In this document: piece by piece, positions 37,373-45,586 of the stretch
How the letters are laid out: each line of letters starts with the position of its first letter
Numbering within the stretch: the stretch's first letter is position 1
NCBI GenBank assembly: GCA_963828075.1
Contig: CAWHDH010000021.1
Coordinates: 3,472,001-3,536,000, forward strand
Origin: JACCYI01 sp963828075
Lineage (GTDB): Bacteria > Actinomycetota > Thermoleophilia > Solirubrobacterales > Solirubrobacteraceae
Direction of reading: 5' to 3'
DNA: 64,000 bases
Position numbers and translations under genes: made by a program
Notes under the pieces: generated by a model
What the model saw: only the letters and a program-made list of their open reading frames with translations
Databases searched by the model: none
What the model was told of the DNA's origin: nothing

Positions 37373-37445
37373 GCCGGAGTAGCTCAGCTGGTAGAGCAAC
37401 CGCCTTGTAAGCGGTAGGTCAGGGGTTCGAGTCCCCTCTCCGGCT
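37373..37445 (+). tRNA. tRNA-Thr (anticodon TGT)
   Basis: The 73-nt sequence folds as a full cloverleaf: acceptor GCCGGAG/CTCCGGC, D stem GCTC/GAGC, anticodon stem ACCGC/GCGGT with loop CTTGTAA (anticodon TGT at 37406-37408), T stem AGGGG/CCCCT with loop TTCGAGT. The discriminator is T37445. CCA is not encoded. It reads Thr ACA codons, rare in this GC-rich genome. Confidence 0.97.
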
Positions 37446-37454
37446 TCCCCGGGC

Positions 37455-38930
37455 TCAGGTGGGCACGGCGAGCCGGGTCGGCTCGGGCCGGCCGCGGAGC
37501 GCGACCTCGCCGTCGAGCCGCCAGCGAGCGGCCTCCTCGGGGCTCGCGGCGCGGACCGCCGCCGCGCTGGCGAGCACCGGCTCGCCCTGCGCCTTGGCGA
37601 GCTCGGTCAGCCGGGCGGCCTCGTTGACCGGGTCGCCGATGACCGTGTACTCGAACCGCGACTCCGCCCCGACGTGGCCGGCCACCGCGGTACCGACGGA
37701 CACCCCGACCGCCGCGTCGAGCGCCGTGCCGGTCCCCAGCCGCGTGGCGAGCTCGCGGGCGGCGGCGAGCGCGCGGTCGGCGACGTCGTCGCACGCGACC
37801 GGCGCGCCGAACACGCACAGCGCCCCGTCGCCCTCGAACTTGTTCACGAAGCCGCCGTGGCGCTCGGCGACGTCGACGACGATCGCGAAGAACTCGTTGA
37901 GCAGCGCGACGACGCGCTCGGGCGCCTCGGTCGCCGCGAGCGGGGTCGATCCGAGCACGTCGACGAACAGCGCGCCGACCTCCTGCTCCTGGCCGCCGAG
38001 CGCCGTCCCACGCTCGAGCGCCTCGCGGGCGACGTCGAGACCGACCTGGCGGCCGAACAGGTCGTGCAGGCGCTCGCGCTCGGCGAGCCCTTCGACCATC
38101 GCGTTGAACCCGGCCTGCAGCCGGCCGACCTCCGAGGCGTCGTCGACCATCACCCGCACGTCGGTCCGCCCCTCCGAGACGGCCTCCATGGCGTTGCGGA
38201 CCTCGCGGACCGGGTCGCCGACCGAGTTCATTGCGAGCGTCATCAGCACGTAGCCGGCGACGAGCGCGACGGCCGCGATGAAGACGATCGGCGCGACCAG
38301 GCTGCGGGTGTTGGCCGCCTCGCGGCCGAGCGGGATGAGCGCGAGGCCGAGCAGCGGCGTGCCGGAGGAGAGCAGCCAGGTCAGCAGGATCCGGTGGCGG
38401 ATCCCGAGCCCGCGCGTCTCGGCCAGCGGCGCATACGAGAGGACGAGCGCGACCGCGGGCCGCAGCTCGCGCTCGGCGTAGATCCACGCCGCGGTGCACG
38501 TGACGAGTCCACTGAGCGCGATCGTGGTCGCCGTCTCGAGCGCGAACTGGGGCGAGTGGTCGAGGTTGAGCGCCGCCACCACCACGCCCGCCGCCGCCCA
38601 GTCGAGCGCGGTCATGCGGACGATCCGGGCCGGGAGTCGCAGGACTCCTGTACGCTCGGACTCCGTCGGCGCCCGGCCGGCGCGGATCCAGCCGCCGAGC
38701 GCCCGCGACATCCGCGCGCCCCGCCACAGCCCGATGCAAAACGCGACGAGCCCGATCGCGACCAGGAGGCCGAGGTTGAACTCCATCGTCACGAACGACC
38801 CCGGCTTCTGCGGCGGCGGGAAGACCACGCCCAGATAGAGGAACACGACCACGCCGCCGATCGTGTTGGCGACGATGCCGCCGATCAGCATCCGCCTGGT
38901 GATCCGCCGTGCGAGTGCTTCCCCGTCCAT
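37455..38930 (-). CDS. Membrane-bound class III adenylate/guanylate cyclase with HAMP domain
   Basis: The 491-aa protein has six or so membrane helices (residues 15-270), a HAMP-like linker (NSVGDPVREVRNAMEAVSEG) and a class III cyclase domain (about 320-491). The metal Asp residues are in LFVDVLGST and KFEGDGALCVFG; the purine/transition-state residues are in EYTVIGDPVNEAARL. All key positions appear intact, so it should make cAMP (or cGMP). The input domain resembles no known sensor. ATG 38930 is the first start before the first helix. It faces tRNA-Thr. Confidence 0.92.
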   Translation of the reverse strand: MDGEALARRITRRMLIGGIVANTIGGVVVFLYLGVVFPPPQKPGSFVTMEFNLGLLVAIGLVAFCIGLWRGARMSRALGGWIRAGRAPTESERTGVLRLPARIVRMTALDWAAAGVVVAALNLDHSPQFALETATTIALSGLVTCTAAWIYAERELRPAVALVLSYAPLAETRGLGIRHRILLTWLLSSGTPLLGLALIPLGREAANTRSLVAPIVFIAAVALVAGYVLMTLAMNSVGDPVREVRNAMEAVSEGRTDVRVMVDDASEVGRLQAGFNAMVEGLAERERLHDLFGRQVGLDVAREALERGTALGGQEQEVGALFVDVLGSTPLAATEAPERVVALLNEFFAIVVDVAERHGGFVNKFEGDGALCVFGAPVACDDVADRALAAARELATRLGTGTALDAAVGVSVGTAVAGHVGAESRFEYTVIGDPVNEAARLTELAKAQGEPVLASAAAVRAASPEEAARWRLDGEVALRGRPEPTRLAVPT

Positions 38931-38944
38931 GACGGGGGGAGACG

Positions 38945-39868
38945 CTACTCCCCGTCGCGCAGCTGCTCCCGCCACCACGCCATCGTGTCGGCGAGCGTGC
39001 GGGCGAGCGGGATCCGCGGCTCCCAGCCGGTCGCGGCGGTCAGCCGCTCGTGCGAGCCGCGCAGCTCCATGACCTCGTGCGGCCGGATCAGCGACTGGTC
39101 GATGACGTGGTCGACGGGCCGCCTGGCGGCCTCGCCCAGCCACGCCACGAGCTCGGCCGCCGACGCGGGCCGCCCCGAGCAGACGTTGTAGGCGACGCCC
39201 GACTCGCCGTGCTCGGCGAGCAGCCGGTAGGCCTGGACGACGTCGCGGACGTCGGTGTAGTCGCGGCGGGTGTCGGGGTTCCCGGTGACGACGCGGATCG
39301 GGTCGTCGCCCGCCTCCAGGCCGGCGGCGACCTGGCGGGCGAACGCGGCGATCGCGTAGGTCGGCGCCTGGCCGGGTCCGGCGTGGTTGAACGAACGCGC
39401 GCGCACGACGCGCACGCCGTGGGCGTCCGCGAAGAAGCCGGCCAGCAGGTCGGCGCTCGCCTTGGAGACCGCGTAGGGGTTCTGCGGGCGCAGCGGCGCC
39501 GACTCGTCGACGGGCAGCCGGGCGGGCGGGCCGTATACCTCACCGCTGGCGACTGCGACGACGGTGGCGTCGGGCGACGCCGTGCGCACGCCCTCCAGCA
39601 CGTTCAGCGTCATGGCGAGGTTGTCGTGCAGGGTCTCGGCGGGCGTGCGCCACGACTCGCCGACGTGCGCGCGCGCCGCCAGGTGGTACACGACCTCGGG
39701 CTGGGACTCGAGGATGGCGGAGCGCACCGCGGCGGCGTCGAGCAGGTCGACGTGCGCCCCGGTCGTGCGCGAGAGCTCGGTGACGTCGTCGCCGGCGTCG
39801 AGGCACGCCGTCGTCAGGTGGGCGCCCGCGAAGCCGGACGCGCCCGTGATGAGGACGCGCGTGCTCAG
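38945..39868 (-). CDS. NAD-dependent epimerase/dehydratase (GDP-mannose 4,6-dehydratase/RMD-like SDR)
   Basis: The extended SDR has the dinucleotide motif LITGASGFAG, HLAARAHVGESW, active-site YAVSK, and FNHAGPGQ, a segment typical of GDP-4-keto-6-deoxymannose reductases and GDP-mannose dehydratases. The nucleotide-binding strand lies upstream of the first ATG/GTG (39727). In that frame the only start-like codon before it is CTG 39868, which overlaps the upstream stop as CTGA. The real start is therefore unusual or uncertain. The protein would be 307 aa. Confidence 0.85.
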   Translation of the reverse strand: MSTRVLITGASGFAGAHLTTACLDAGDDVTELSRTTGAHVDLLDAAAVRSAILESQPEVVYHLAARAHVGESWRTPAETLHDNLAMTLNVLEGVRTASPDATVVAVASGEVYGPPARLPVDESAPLRPQNPYAVSKASADLLAGFFADAHGVRVVRARSFNHAGPGQAPTYAIAAFARQVAAGLEAGDDPIRVVTGNPDTRRDYTDVRDVVQAYRLLAEHGESGVAYNVCSGRPASAAELVAWLGEAARRPVDHVIDQSLIRPHEVMELRGSHERLTAATGWEPRIPLARTLADTMAWWREQLRDGE

Positions 39869-40401
39869 GTGACCGTGTCGACGAGGTGCTCGATCGACCC
39901 GTGCCCGTTGGTCGAGACGGTCTCGTCGTCGATCGGGCCGGGTGGAACCTGCTCAGGCGGGTTGAGTCGCCGCTCGAGCTCGCCGAGGACGAAGCCGAAC
40001 AGCAGATGGCGCCACGTCGCCTGCGCGAGCGCGCGGGGATCGCCCCACAGCACGGGGAGCTCCGCCCGAGCGGGGTGGACGCGGTCGGTCACGCGGGTCG
40101 TCGGCCACGTCAGCGCGTGCTCGGCCAGGGCGGCGGCGGGGCCGCGCGCCCACGCGGGCAACGGCAGGCGCGGGGCGATGTTCGCGTAGGCGGCCCCGAA
40201 CACGGCGCCGTTGAGCAGATGCAGGGCCAGGCCGGCGACGGGCCAGGCGCCGCCGCGCGTGACCAGCTTGCCGAGGATCTCGGTGTCGTCGTAAGAGAAA
40301 CCGAAGACCCGGCGGTCCAGCGGCTGCTGGGCGGACCACACGGCGGCGGCGGCGGTGCCGGCGAGCGCGCCGCGCAGGGTCCTGGTGCGGTCGACGGCCA
40401 T
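39865..40401 (-). CDS. Hydrophobic protein of unknown function
   Basis: The 178-aa protein has Gly/Ala-rich possible membrane helices (GALAGTAAAAVWSAQQPL, VAGLALHLLNGAVFGAAY, WRHLLFGFVLGELERRL) and a polar C-terminus. No family was recognised. ATG 40401 is the best start; the frame is open upstream. It overlaps the next gene (SDR) by 4 bp and is divergent from the PlsC-GpsA fusion by 64 bp. Confidence 0.7.
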   Translation of the reverse strand: MAVDRTRTLRGALAGTAAAAVWSAQQPLDRRVFGFSYDDTEILGKLVTRGGAWPVAGLALHLLNGAVFGAAYANIAPRLPLPAWARGPAAALAEHALTWPTTRVTDRVHPARAELPVLWGDPRALAQATWRHLLFGFVLGELERRLNPPEQVPPGPIDDETVSTNGHGSIEHLVDTVT

Positions 40402-40465
40402 CGGGGCCACTGTAACGGTCGTCACTCGCGCGGGTACGCCTGAAGCAAGAGATGAGCCCTGCCCG

Positions 40466-42010
40466 ATGAGCCTCGCCGCCCTCCACGAGCGCGCCCGCAC
40501 CTCCGGCGTGAACCCACTGGTCTACTGGCTCGTCCGCGCCCTTTTCCAGCCGGTCTTCCACCTCTACTTCCGGCTCTCGCGGATCGGGCGCGAGCACGTC
40601 CCCGAGTCCGGTCCGGTCATCTTCGCGGCCAACCACCGCTCGTTCCTGGACCCGTTCGTCATCGCGACGATCGCGCGCCGGCCGATGTACTACGTGGCCA
40701 AGAAGGAGCTGTTCTCGCACCGGCTCGCCGGCTGGTTCCTGAACTCGCTCGGCGCGTTCCCGGTGGACCGCGGGACCGGCGACGGCGACTTCATCGACAC
40801 CGCTAAGGCGATCCTCGAGCGCGGCGACGCCGTCCTGATCTTCCCCGAGGGCACGCGCGTGCGCCCCGGCGCGCTCGGGCGCCCCAAGCGCGGCGTCGGT
40901 CGGCTCGCGCTCGAGACCGGCGCGCCCGTCGTGCCGGTGGCGGTCATCGGCTCAGAGGCCATCCGCCGCGGCTGGCGCATCCGGCCGCACAAGGTCCGCA
41001 TCCGCATCGGCCCCGCGCTTCGCTTCCCGCAGGTCGAGAACGCCTCCCCGCAGCTCGCCGCCGCCGTCACCGACCGGATCTGGCCGTGCGTGATGCTGCA
41101 GTGGGAATGGCTGGGTGGCCTGCCGCCGCTGCGGCGCGCCGCCGTCATCGGCGCGGGCGCGTGGGGAACCAGCACGGCCGCGATGCTCGCCCGTGCCGGC
41201 CTCGACGTCGACCTCGGCTACCGCCCCGGAGAGCCGGTGGTCGAGTTCCCACCGGGCGTGCACGTCGCCCGCGCGTCGGAGCTCGAGCTCTCGCGCCACG
41301 ACCTCGTGTGCTTCGCGGTGCCGCCGCGCGAGCTGCCCGCGACCGTGGCCGCCCACGCACCCTCGATCTCCCCGCGCTCGGGCGTGCTCGTGCTCTCGCG
41401 CGGGCTCGTCGCGCCACTGGGGACGCTGCCGTCCGCGTACGTCGCCGAGCGGGTGCCGGCGTGGGCGACCGCGGTGCTCGGCGGCCCCGCCGACCCGACC
41501 TCCGCCCTGCGCGGCGAGGCGTCGATGCTGATCGGCGCCGCCGACCCGGCCTTCTCGCGCCAGGTCGCCGGCGCGCTGTCGGCCGCGGGCTTCGCCGTGA
41601 GCACGACCACCGACGTCGTCGGCGTCGAGCTGGCGGCGTGCGCGACCCACGCGGCCTCGCTCGCCGCGGGCGCGGCGGCGCCGGGCGGCCCGCAGCTCGC
41701 CGGGACCGCCGCCGGCAAGGTGTTCGCCGCCGTCGACGCGTACGCCCGTAGCGCTGGGTCGCGGCCCGAGACGTTCGCCGGCCTGGCCGGCACCGGCAGC
41801 CTGGTCGCGCGGGTCCTGGCCGGCGGCCCGCCCGATCCCGACGCGGTCGAGTGCGTCCCGCTGCTCGCCGAGCGGATGGCGTCCGCCGGGGTCGACGCGC
41901 CCGTCCTCGACGGGCTCGCGAGCGTGGTCGAAGGCCGCCTGACGGCCGACCGCTGGACCGCTTCGCTGACCGCGCCGGCACCTGTCCCTGCGAAGGCTCG
42001 CGCCGCATAG
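40466..42010 (+). CDS. Fusion of 1-acyl-glycerol-3-phosphate acyltransferase (PlsC) and a degenerate GpsA-like dehydrogenase
   Basis: The 514-aa protein joins two steps of phospholipid synthesis. Residues 1-210 are a PlsC-type acyltransferase with HX4D (His57-Asp62, NHRSFLD) and FPEGTR (126-131). Residues 222-514 follow the GpsA fold: GAGAWGT (229-235), VVGVEL (384-389) and TFAGLAGTG (437-444). The residues that do the chemistry in glycerol-3-phosphate dehydrogenase are changed: the Lys of the VELxxxxKN motif is Thr394, its Asn is His395, the Asp of GxGDL is Ser445, and the S/G-RNR loop is missing. The acyltransferase half looks active; the dehydrogenase half probably is not. ATG 40466 is chosen; ATG 40452 lies in another frame. 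Confidence 0.9.
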   Translation: MSLAALHERARTSGVNPLVYWLVRALFQPVFHLYFRLSRIGREHVPESGPVIFAANHRSFLDPFVIATIARRPMYYVAKKELFSHRLAGWFLNSLGAFPVDRGTGDGDFIDTAKAILERGDAVLIFPEGTRVRPGALGRPKRGVGRLALETGAPVVPVAVIGSEAIRRGWRIRPHKVRIRIGPALRFPQVENASPQLAAAVTDRIWPCVMLQWEWLGGLPPLRRAAVIGAGAWGTSTAAMLARAGLDVDLGYRPGEPVVEFPPGVHVARASELELSRHDLVCFAVPPRELPATVAAHAPSISPRSGVLVLSRGLVAPLGTLPSAYVAERVPAWATAVLGGPADPTSALRGEASMLIGAADPAFSRQVAGALSAAGFAVSTTTDVVGVELAACATHAASLAAGAAAPGGPQLAGTAAGKVFAAVDAYARSAGSRPETFAGLAGTGSLVARVLAGGPPDPDAVECVPLLAERMASAGVDAPVLDGLASVVEGRLTADRWTASLTAPAPVPAKARAA

Positions 42011-42026
42011 GTAGCCTCCGCGATGG

Positions 42027-42578
42027 ATGTCCGCACCCGAACAGACGCGCGAGGAGAAGCGCAAGCTCGACGACGAGTTCTCGAACCTCTATCGCGCCCA
42101 TCTGCGCGACGTCTACTCCTACTCGTACTACCGGGTGGGCAACCACCACGACGCCGAGGACCTCACGGAGCAGACGTTCCTGCAGGCCTACCGGCACTTC
42201 GCGCGCGCCCAGGCCGAGTCCGACGGCCGGCCGCTGCGGCCGTGGCTGATCCGCATCGCCCACAACCTGGCGGCGAACTACTACCGCGACCGCGCTCGCA
42301 AGCCGCAGACCCCGATCGACGACGCCGGCGTGCTGTCGGCCCCGCATACGACCGAGGCGCTGGTCGAGGGTCGCGAGGACCTCAAGCGGATCCTGGAGTG
42401 CGTACAGAAGCTTCCCGACGACCGGCGCGAGGCGCTGATCATGCGCTTCGCCCTGGGGATGGACAACCGCGAGATCGCGCGGGCGCTCGGGCGGACCGAC
42501 GGCGCCACGAAGGTCCTGCTGCACCGCTCCATCCGCCAGCTCGAGGAGCTCGTCGCCAAGGCGGAGGGCCCGGTATGA
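42027..42578 (+). CDS. Sigma-70 family RNA polymerase sigma factor (ECF-like)
   Basis: The 183-aa protein has region 2 (residues 17-90: FSNLYRAHLRDVYSYSYYRV, HDAEDLTEQTFLQAYRHF, WLIRIAHNLAANYYRD) and region 4 (about 120-175: LPDDRREALIMRFALGMDN, REIARALGRTDGATKVLLHR). ATG 42027 lies 9 nt after TAGCCT, so the mRNA is probably near-leaderless. A small membrane protein gene follows after 16 bp and may be its partner. Confidence 0.9.
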   Translation: MSAPEQTREEKRKLDDEFSNLYRAHLRDVYSYSYYRVGNHHDAEDLTEQTFLQAYRHFARAQAESDGRPLRPWLIRIAHNLAANYYRDRARKPQTPIDDAGVLSAPHTTEALVEGREDLKRILECVQKLPDDRREALIMRFALGMDNREIARALGRTDGATKVLLHRSIRQLEELVAKAEGPV

Positions 42579-42594
42579 CGCGGGGGACGTCCTG

Positions 42595-42963
42595 ATGGCG
42601 GGCGAGGTCGAGGCCCTGCTGCGCCAGGCGCTCGCGCCGGTCGATCCGCCCGCGGAGCTCGAGGAGCGCCTCGAGGCGAACCTCACCAACCTGGTCGAGA
42701 TGGCGGCCGACGAGCTCGAGATGTGGGAGCTCTCGGCGATGCGCGACCCGCGCAACTGGCCGCGGCAGGCCGCTGGGCCGGCGGCCGCCGTGGTGGTCGG
42801 GTCGGCCGCCGCGGTGGGCCTCGTCCTGGTCCGCACCCAGCGCAAGCGCCACAAGCGACGGGCGGCGTCGCACAACGTCCTGGACCTCGCCGAACGCACG
42901 ATGCGCGACCTCGCGCACGAAGCGCGCCGGCTCGCCGACGAGGGGCCCGGCCACAAGAAGTGA
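42595..42963 (+). CDS. Small single-pass membrane protein, possible partner of the preceding sigma factor
   Basis: The 122-aa protein has an acidic N-terminal helical part (VEALLRQALAPVDPPAELEERLEAN in two helices), one membrane helix (AAAVVVGSAAAVGLVLV, about 62-80), and a basic tail (RTQRKRHKRR). No zinc-binding anti-sigma motif is present. Its place directly after a sigma gene suggests regulation of that factor, but this is inference only. Confidence 0.7.
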   Translation: MAGEVEALLRQALAPVDPPAELEERLEANLTNLVEMAADELEMWELSAMRDPRNWPRQAAGPAAAVVVGSAAAVGLVLVRTQRKRHKRRAASHNVLDLAERTMRDLAHEARRLADEGPGHKK

Positions 42964-42997
42964 TCCGGTTGGGATCACTCGGCGTAATGACCGCCAC

Positions 42998-43606
42998 GTG
43001 CCCTCCCTCCGACCCGCACAACCCAAAGCTGCTCCCGACCTCAGCTCGCTGGCCGACGAGGACCTCATGCAGCTGGTCCAGGGTGGGGACGCACAGGCCT
43101 TCGAGATGGTCTACGAGCGCCATTCCGGCGTCGCGTACTCGCTCGCCTACCGGATGGTCGGGTCGCCCAACGCCGCCGAGGACGTCGTGCAGGAGTCCTT
43201 CATCTCCATCTGGCGCTCCGGCGGGCGCTACGACCGCGCCCGCGGCTCCGTGCGCACGTGGGTCCTCGGCATCGTCCACCACCGGGCGATCGACGGGCTG
43301 CGTCGCTCCTACGTCCACGATCGCCGCCGGGCGTCGGACGAGGGCATCGAGGAGCGCTTCGAGGCACGCGAGCGCACGGACGTCGAGGTCGCCCGCCGCG
43401 ACGAGGCCAAGGCCATCCGCAGCGCCCTCGACACGCTGCCCAGCGAGCAGTGCCAGGTCATCGAGCTCGCCTACTTCGGCGGCTTCACCCACACGGAGAT
43501 CGCAGACATGCTCGAGACCCCGGTCGGCACCGTGAAAGGCCGCATGCGCCTCGGACTGGAGAAGATGCGCAACCAGCTCCGTATCCTGGAGGTGGCGCCG
43601 TCATGA
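42998..43606 (+). CDS. sigK: ECF sigma factor, SigK type
   Basis: The 202-aa protein has region 2 (VYERHSGVAYSLAYRMVG, NAAEDVVQESFISIWRS, VRTWVLGIVHHRAIDGLRR) and region 4 (LPSEQCQVIELAYFGGFTH, TEIADMLETPVGTVKGRMRL). The close match of the following gene to RskA makes this a SigK-type factor. Start GTG 42998; an alternative start at an internal ATG (43067) would remove a poorly conserved N-terminus. It overlaps the anti-sigma gene by ATGA. Confidence 0.9.
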   Translation: MPSLRPAQPKAAPDLSSLADEDLMQLVQGGDAQAFEMVYERHSGVAYSLAYRMVGSPNAAEDVVQESFISIWRSGGRYDRARGSVRTWVLGIVHHRAIDGLRRSYVHDRRRASDEGIEERFEARERTDVEVARRDEAKAIRSALDTLPSEQCQVIELAYFGGFTHTEIADMLETPVGTVKGRMRLGLEKMRNQLRILEVAPS

Positions 43607-44334
43607 GCACCACCGGATCCCGCCACGAGGACTGGGCCGACTCCGTCGGCGCGTACCTGCTCGAGGCACTCCCCGACGACGAGCGCACCGGGTTCGAGGA
43701 TCATCTGGAGACGTGCTCGGACTGCCGGGCAAGCGTCGACGAGCTCCGCGTCGCCGCCGCCGCGATCCCCGCGTCGGTCGAGCAGATGGTCCCGCCACCG
43801 GCGCTCAAGGGCCGGATCATGGCGGTCGTCGAGGCCGAGGCCGAGCTGCTGGCCGCCGCGTCGGGATCGCGCGCCGACGAGGCGCCGCGGCCGCCACGTC
43901 GCCGCTGGTTCGAGGGCTTCTCGCTGCGCCCGGGCCTTGCGCTCGCCGCCGTCGTGCTGCTGCTCGTCGTGGGCGGCGGCGCCGCCGTGCTCACCGGCGG
44001 TGATGACGGGCGCGAGGTCGTCGCGCAGGTCGACCGCTCGCTGGCCGAGACCGCGACCGCCAAGCTCGTCATCCACGACACCGACTCCAAGCTCGAGGTC
44101 GCCAACATGCCGGCACCGCCCGAGGGGCGCGTCTACCAGGTGTGGCTCAAGCGCACCGGGGTCGAGGCGCCCGAGCCGACCTCCGCGCTGTTCGTCCCGC
44201 GCGCGGACGGCGAGGGCTCCGTCTCGGTGCCCGGGTCGCTGCGCGGGGTCGAGGCCGTGCTCGTCACGCACGAGCCGAAGGGCGGATCGAAGGCGCCGAC
44301 GCGCCAGCCGGTCATCCGGGCGAGCCTCGCCTGA
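43603..44334 (+). CDS. rskA: RskA-type membrane anti-sigma factor
   Basis: The 243-aa protein has the N-terminal anti-sigma zinc-binding motif HLETCSDC (HxxxCxxC), one membrane helix (about residues 110-130: ALAAVVLLLVVGGGAAVL) and an extracytoplasmic RskA domain (MPAPPEGRVYQVWLKR, then VLVTHEPKGGSKAPT). RskA binds SigK and releases it after stepwise membrane proteolysis in mycobacteria. Translational coupling (ATGA) ensures balanced amounts with the sigma factor. Confidence 0.93.
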   Translation: MSTTGSRHEDWADSVGAYLLEALPDDERTGFEDHLETCSDCRASVDELRVAAAAIPASVEQMVPPPALKGRIMAVVEAEAELLAAASGSRADEAPRPPRRRWFEGFSLRPGLALAAVVLLLVVGGGAAVLTGGDDGREVVAQVDRSLAETATAKLVIHDTDSKLEVANMPAPPEGRVYQVWLKRTGVEAPEPTSALFVPRADGEGSVSVPGSLRGVEAVLVTHEPKGGSKAPTRQPVIRASLA

Positions 44335-44374
44335 GCCTGGGTCGAGCGTTGAGAATCCCGTGATGCGCCGCTGC

Positions 44375-44380
44375 TAGGTT
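44375..44380 (+). promoter_or_regulatory. Predicted extended -10 of the rhomboid gene
   Basis: TAGGTT, preceded by TGC (TGnTAnnnT form, 44372-44380), lies 9 nt before ATG 44390. It matches the near-leaderless pattern seen elsewhere in the window. TTGAGA (44349-44354) is a possible -35 but 20 bp away. Confidence 0.4.
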
Positions 44381-44389
44381 GGCGGCGCC

Positions 44390-45247
44390 ATGGCCACCTG
44401 CTACCGCCATCCGAGCCGCGAGACCGGGGTCTCGTGCTCGAATTGCGGGAACCCGATCTGCCCCGACTGCATGACGGCGACGCCGGTCGGGATGCGCTGC
44501 CCGGACTGCTCGAAGCAGCGCACGAAGGTCCGCACCGCGGCCTCGATCGGCGGTGGCGACCCGATCGCCACCTACGTGATCATCGGGATCTGCGTCCTGG
44601 CGTTCTTCGGCTCGTCGAGCGGCGGGTCGATCACCAGCGGCGGCGGCGGCAGCGTCTTCGCGGACGGCGCCCTGTTCGGGCCCGCCATCAGCGTGAACCA
44701 CGAGTACTGGCGACTGATCACATCGGGCTTCCTGCACGGCGGGATCCTGCACATCGCGTTCAACATGTACATCCTCTACTTCCTCGGCTCGATGCTCGAG
44801 CCGGCGCTCGGTAAGGTGCGCTTCCTCGGGCTGTACTTCGCGTCGATGCTCGGCGGCTCGTTCGGGGCGCTGCTGCTCAGTGCCGACAAGTTCACCGTCG
44901 GCGCGTCCGGCGCGGTGTTCGGGCTGATGGGTGCCGCGTTCGTGATGCAGCGGGCGCGCGGGATCGACCCCATGCAGTCGGGGATCGCGCCGATGATCCT
45001 CCTCAACCTCGGCATCTCGTTCCTGCCGGGGCTCAACATCTCGATCGGCGGCCATCTCGGCGGTCTCGCCGTGGGTGCCCTGACCGCGCTCGCGCTCGAG
45101 CGGATCCCCCGCCGCGGCAAGGCCGATGTCGTCGCCGTCGGCGCGTGCGCCGCCGTCGGGTTGATCGCGGCGGCCGGCGGCATCGCGGTCTCCGGCGCCA
45201 AGAACTCCGAGTTCGGCATCGGCGTCATCACCGCGCTGTTCGGCTGA
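44390..45247 (+). CDS. Rhomboid family intramembrane serine protease with N-terminal B-box zinc finger
   Basis: The 285-aa protein has a B-box-like zinc finger (residues 4-42: CYRHPSRETGVSCSNCG, CPDCMTATPVGMRCPDC) and a rhomboid core of six or seven helices. The core includes NHEYWRLITSGFLHGGILHI in two stretches, HIAFNMYIL, the catalytic GASGAVFG Ser and the second catalytic His in IGGHLGGLAVG. Ser and His are both present, so it should be an active protease. Being next to rskA, it could take part in releasing SigK, but no direct evidence exists. Confidence 0.93.
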   Translation: MATCYRHPSRETGVSCSNCGNPICPDCMTATPVGMRCPDCSKQRTKVRTAASIGGGDPIATYVIIGICVLAFFGSSSGGSITSGGGGSVFADGALFGPAISVNHEYWRLITSGFLHGGILHIAFNMYILYFLGSMLEPALGKVRFLGLYFASMLGGSFGALLLSADKFTVGASGAVFGLMGAAFVMQRARGIDPMQSGIAPMILLNLGISFLPGLNISIGGHLGGLAVGALTALALERIPRRGKADVVAVGACAAVGLIAAAGGIAVSGAKNSEFGIGVITALFG

Positions 45248-45351
45248 TTCAGGCCTCCTAGCGGCTGCGAGGCTCGGACCGTTGAGCGGCTCGCGAAATC
45301 GAGTACGAACTTAAGCATCCATGTGACGTTCAACTTTGAACTCGATCCGCC

Positions 45352-45501
45352 GAGCTGGGCACCATCTTCGACGGGATCACGCGCCATACCGCCGAGGGCT
45401 ACGCGTTCCGCCAACGCGCCGCGGAGCACGGCTTCCGGGACGCCGTGCGCGAGCGCGACGAGCCGTTCGGCGACCGCGGCGCCTCGACCTTCAAGGGCTA
45501 G
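45352..45501 (+). pseudogene. Detached 3' end of a crotonase gene
   Basis: This 49-codon stretch has no start codon and is preceded by a stop in its own frame (45337-45339). It reads ELGTIFDGITRH, then AFRQRAAEHGF, then AVRERDEPFGDRGASTFKG and a stop. That is the conserved C-terminus of actinobacterial enoyl-CoA hydratases. The body of such a gene, lacking this end, lies on the opposite strand at 45953-46710. Joining base 45953 (minus) to 45355 restores one continuous frame, so the fragment appears to have been inverted away. The rest of 45248-45823 holds only palindromes. Confidence 0.75.
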
Positions 45502-45586
45502 ATGATCGATTCCATGGCGCGGTGGTAGACAACTTCCGCGGGTGAAGGAGGTGGTGGCTCCCCGGCGGCGGGGGAGCGCCCACAGG

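Noticed and set aside
45323..45545. Two small ATG-started frames over the detached crotonase end
   Set aside because: The frame that matches the crotonase family is a third one without a start codon; the ATG-started frames code for low-complexity peptides.
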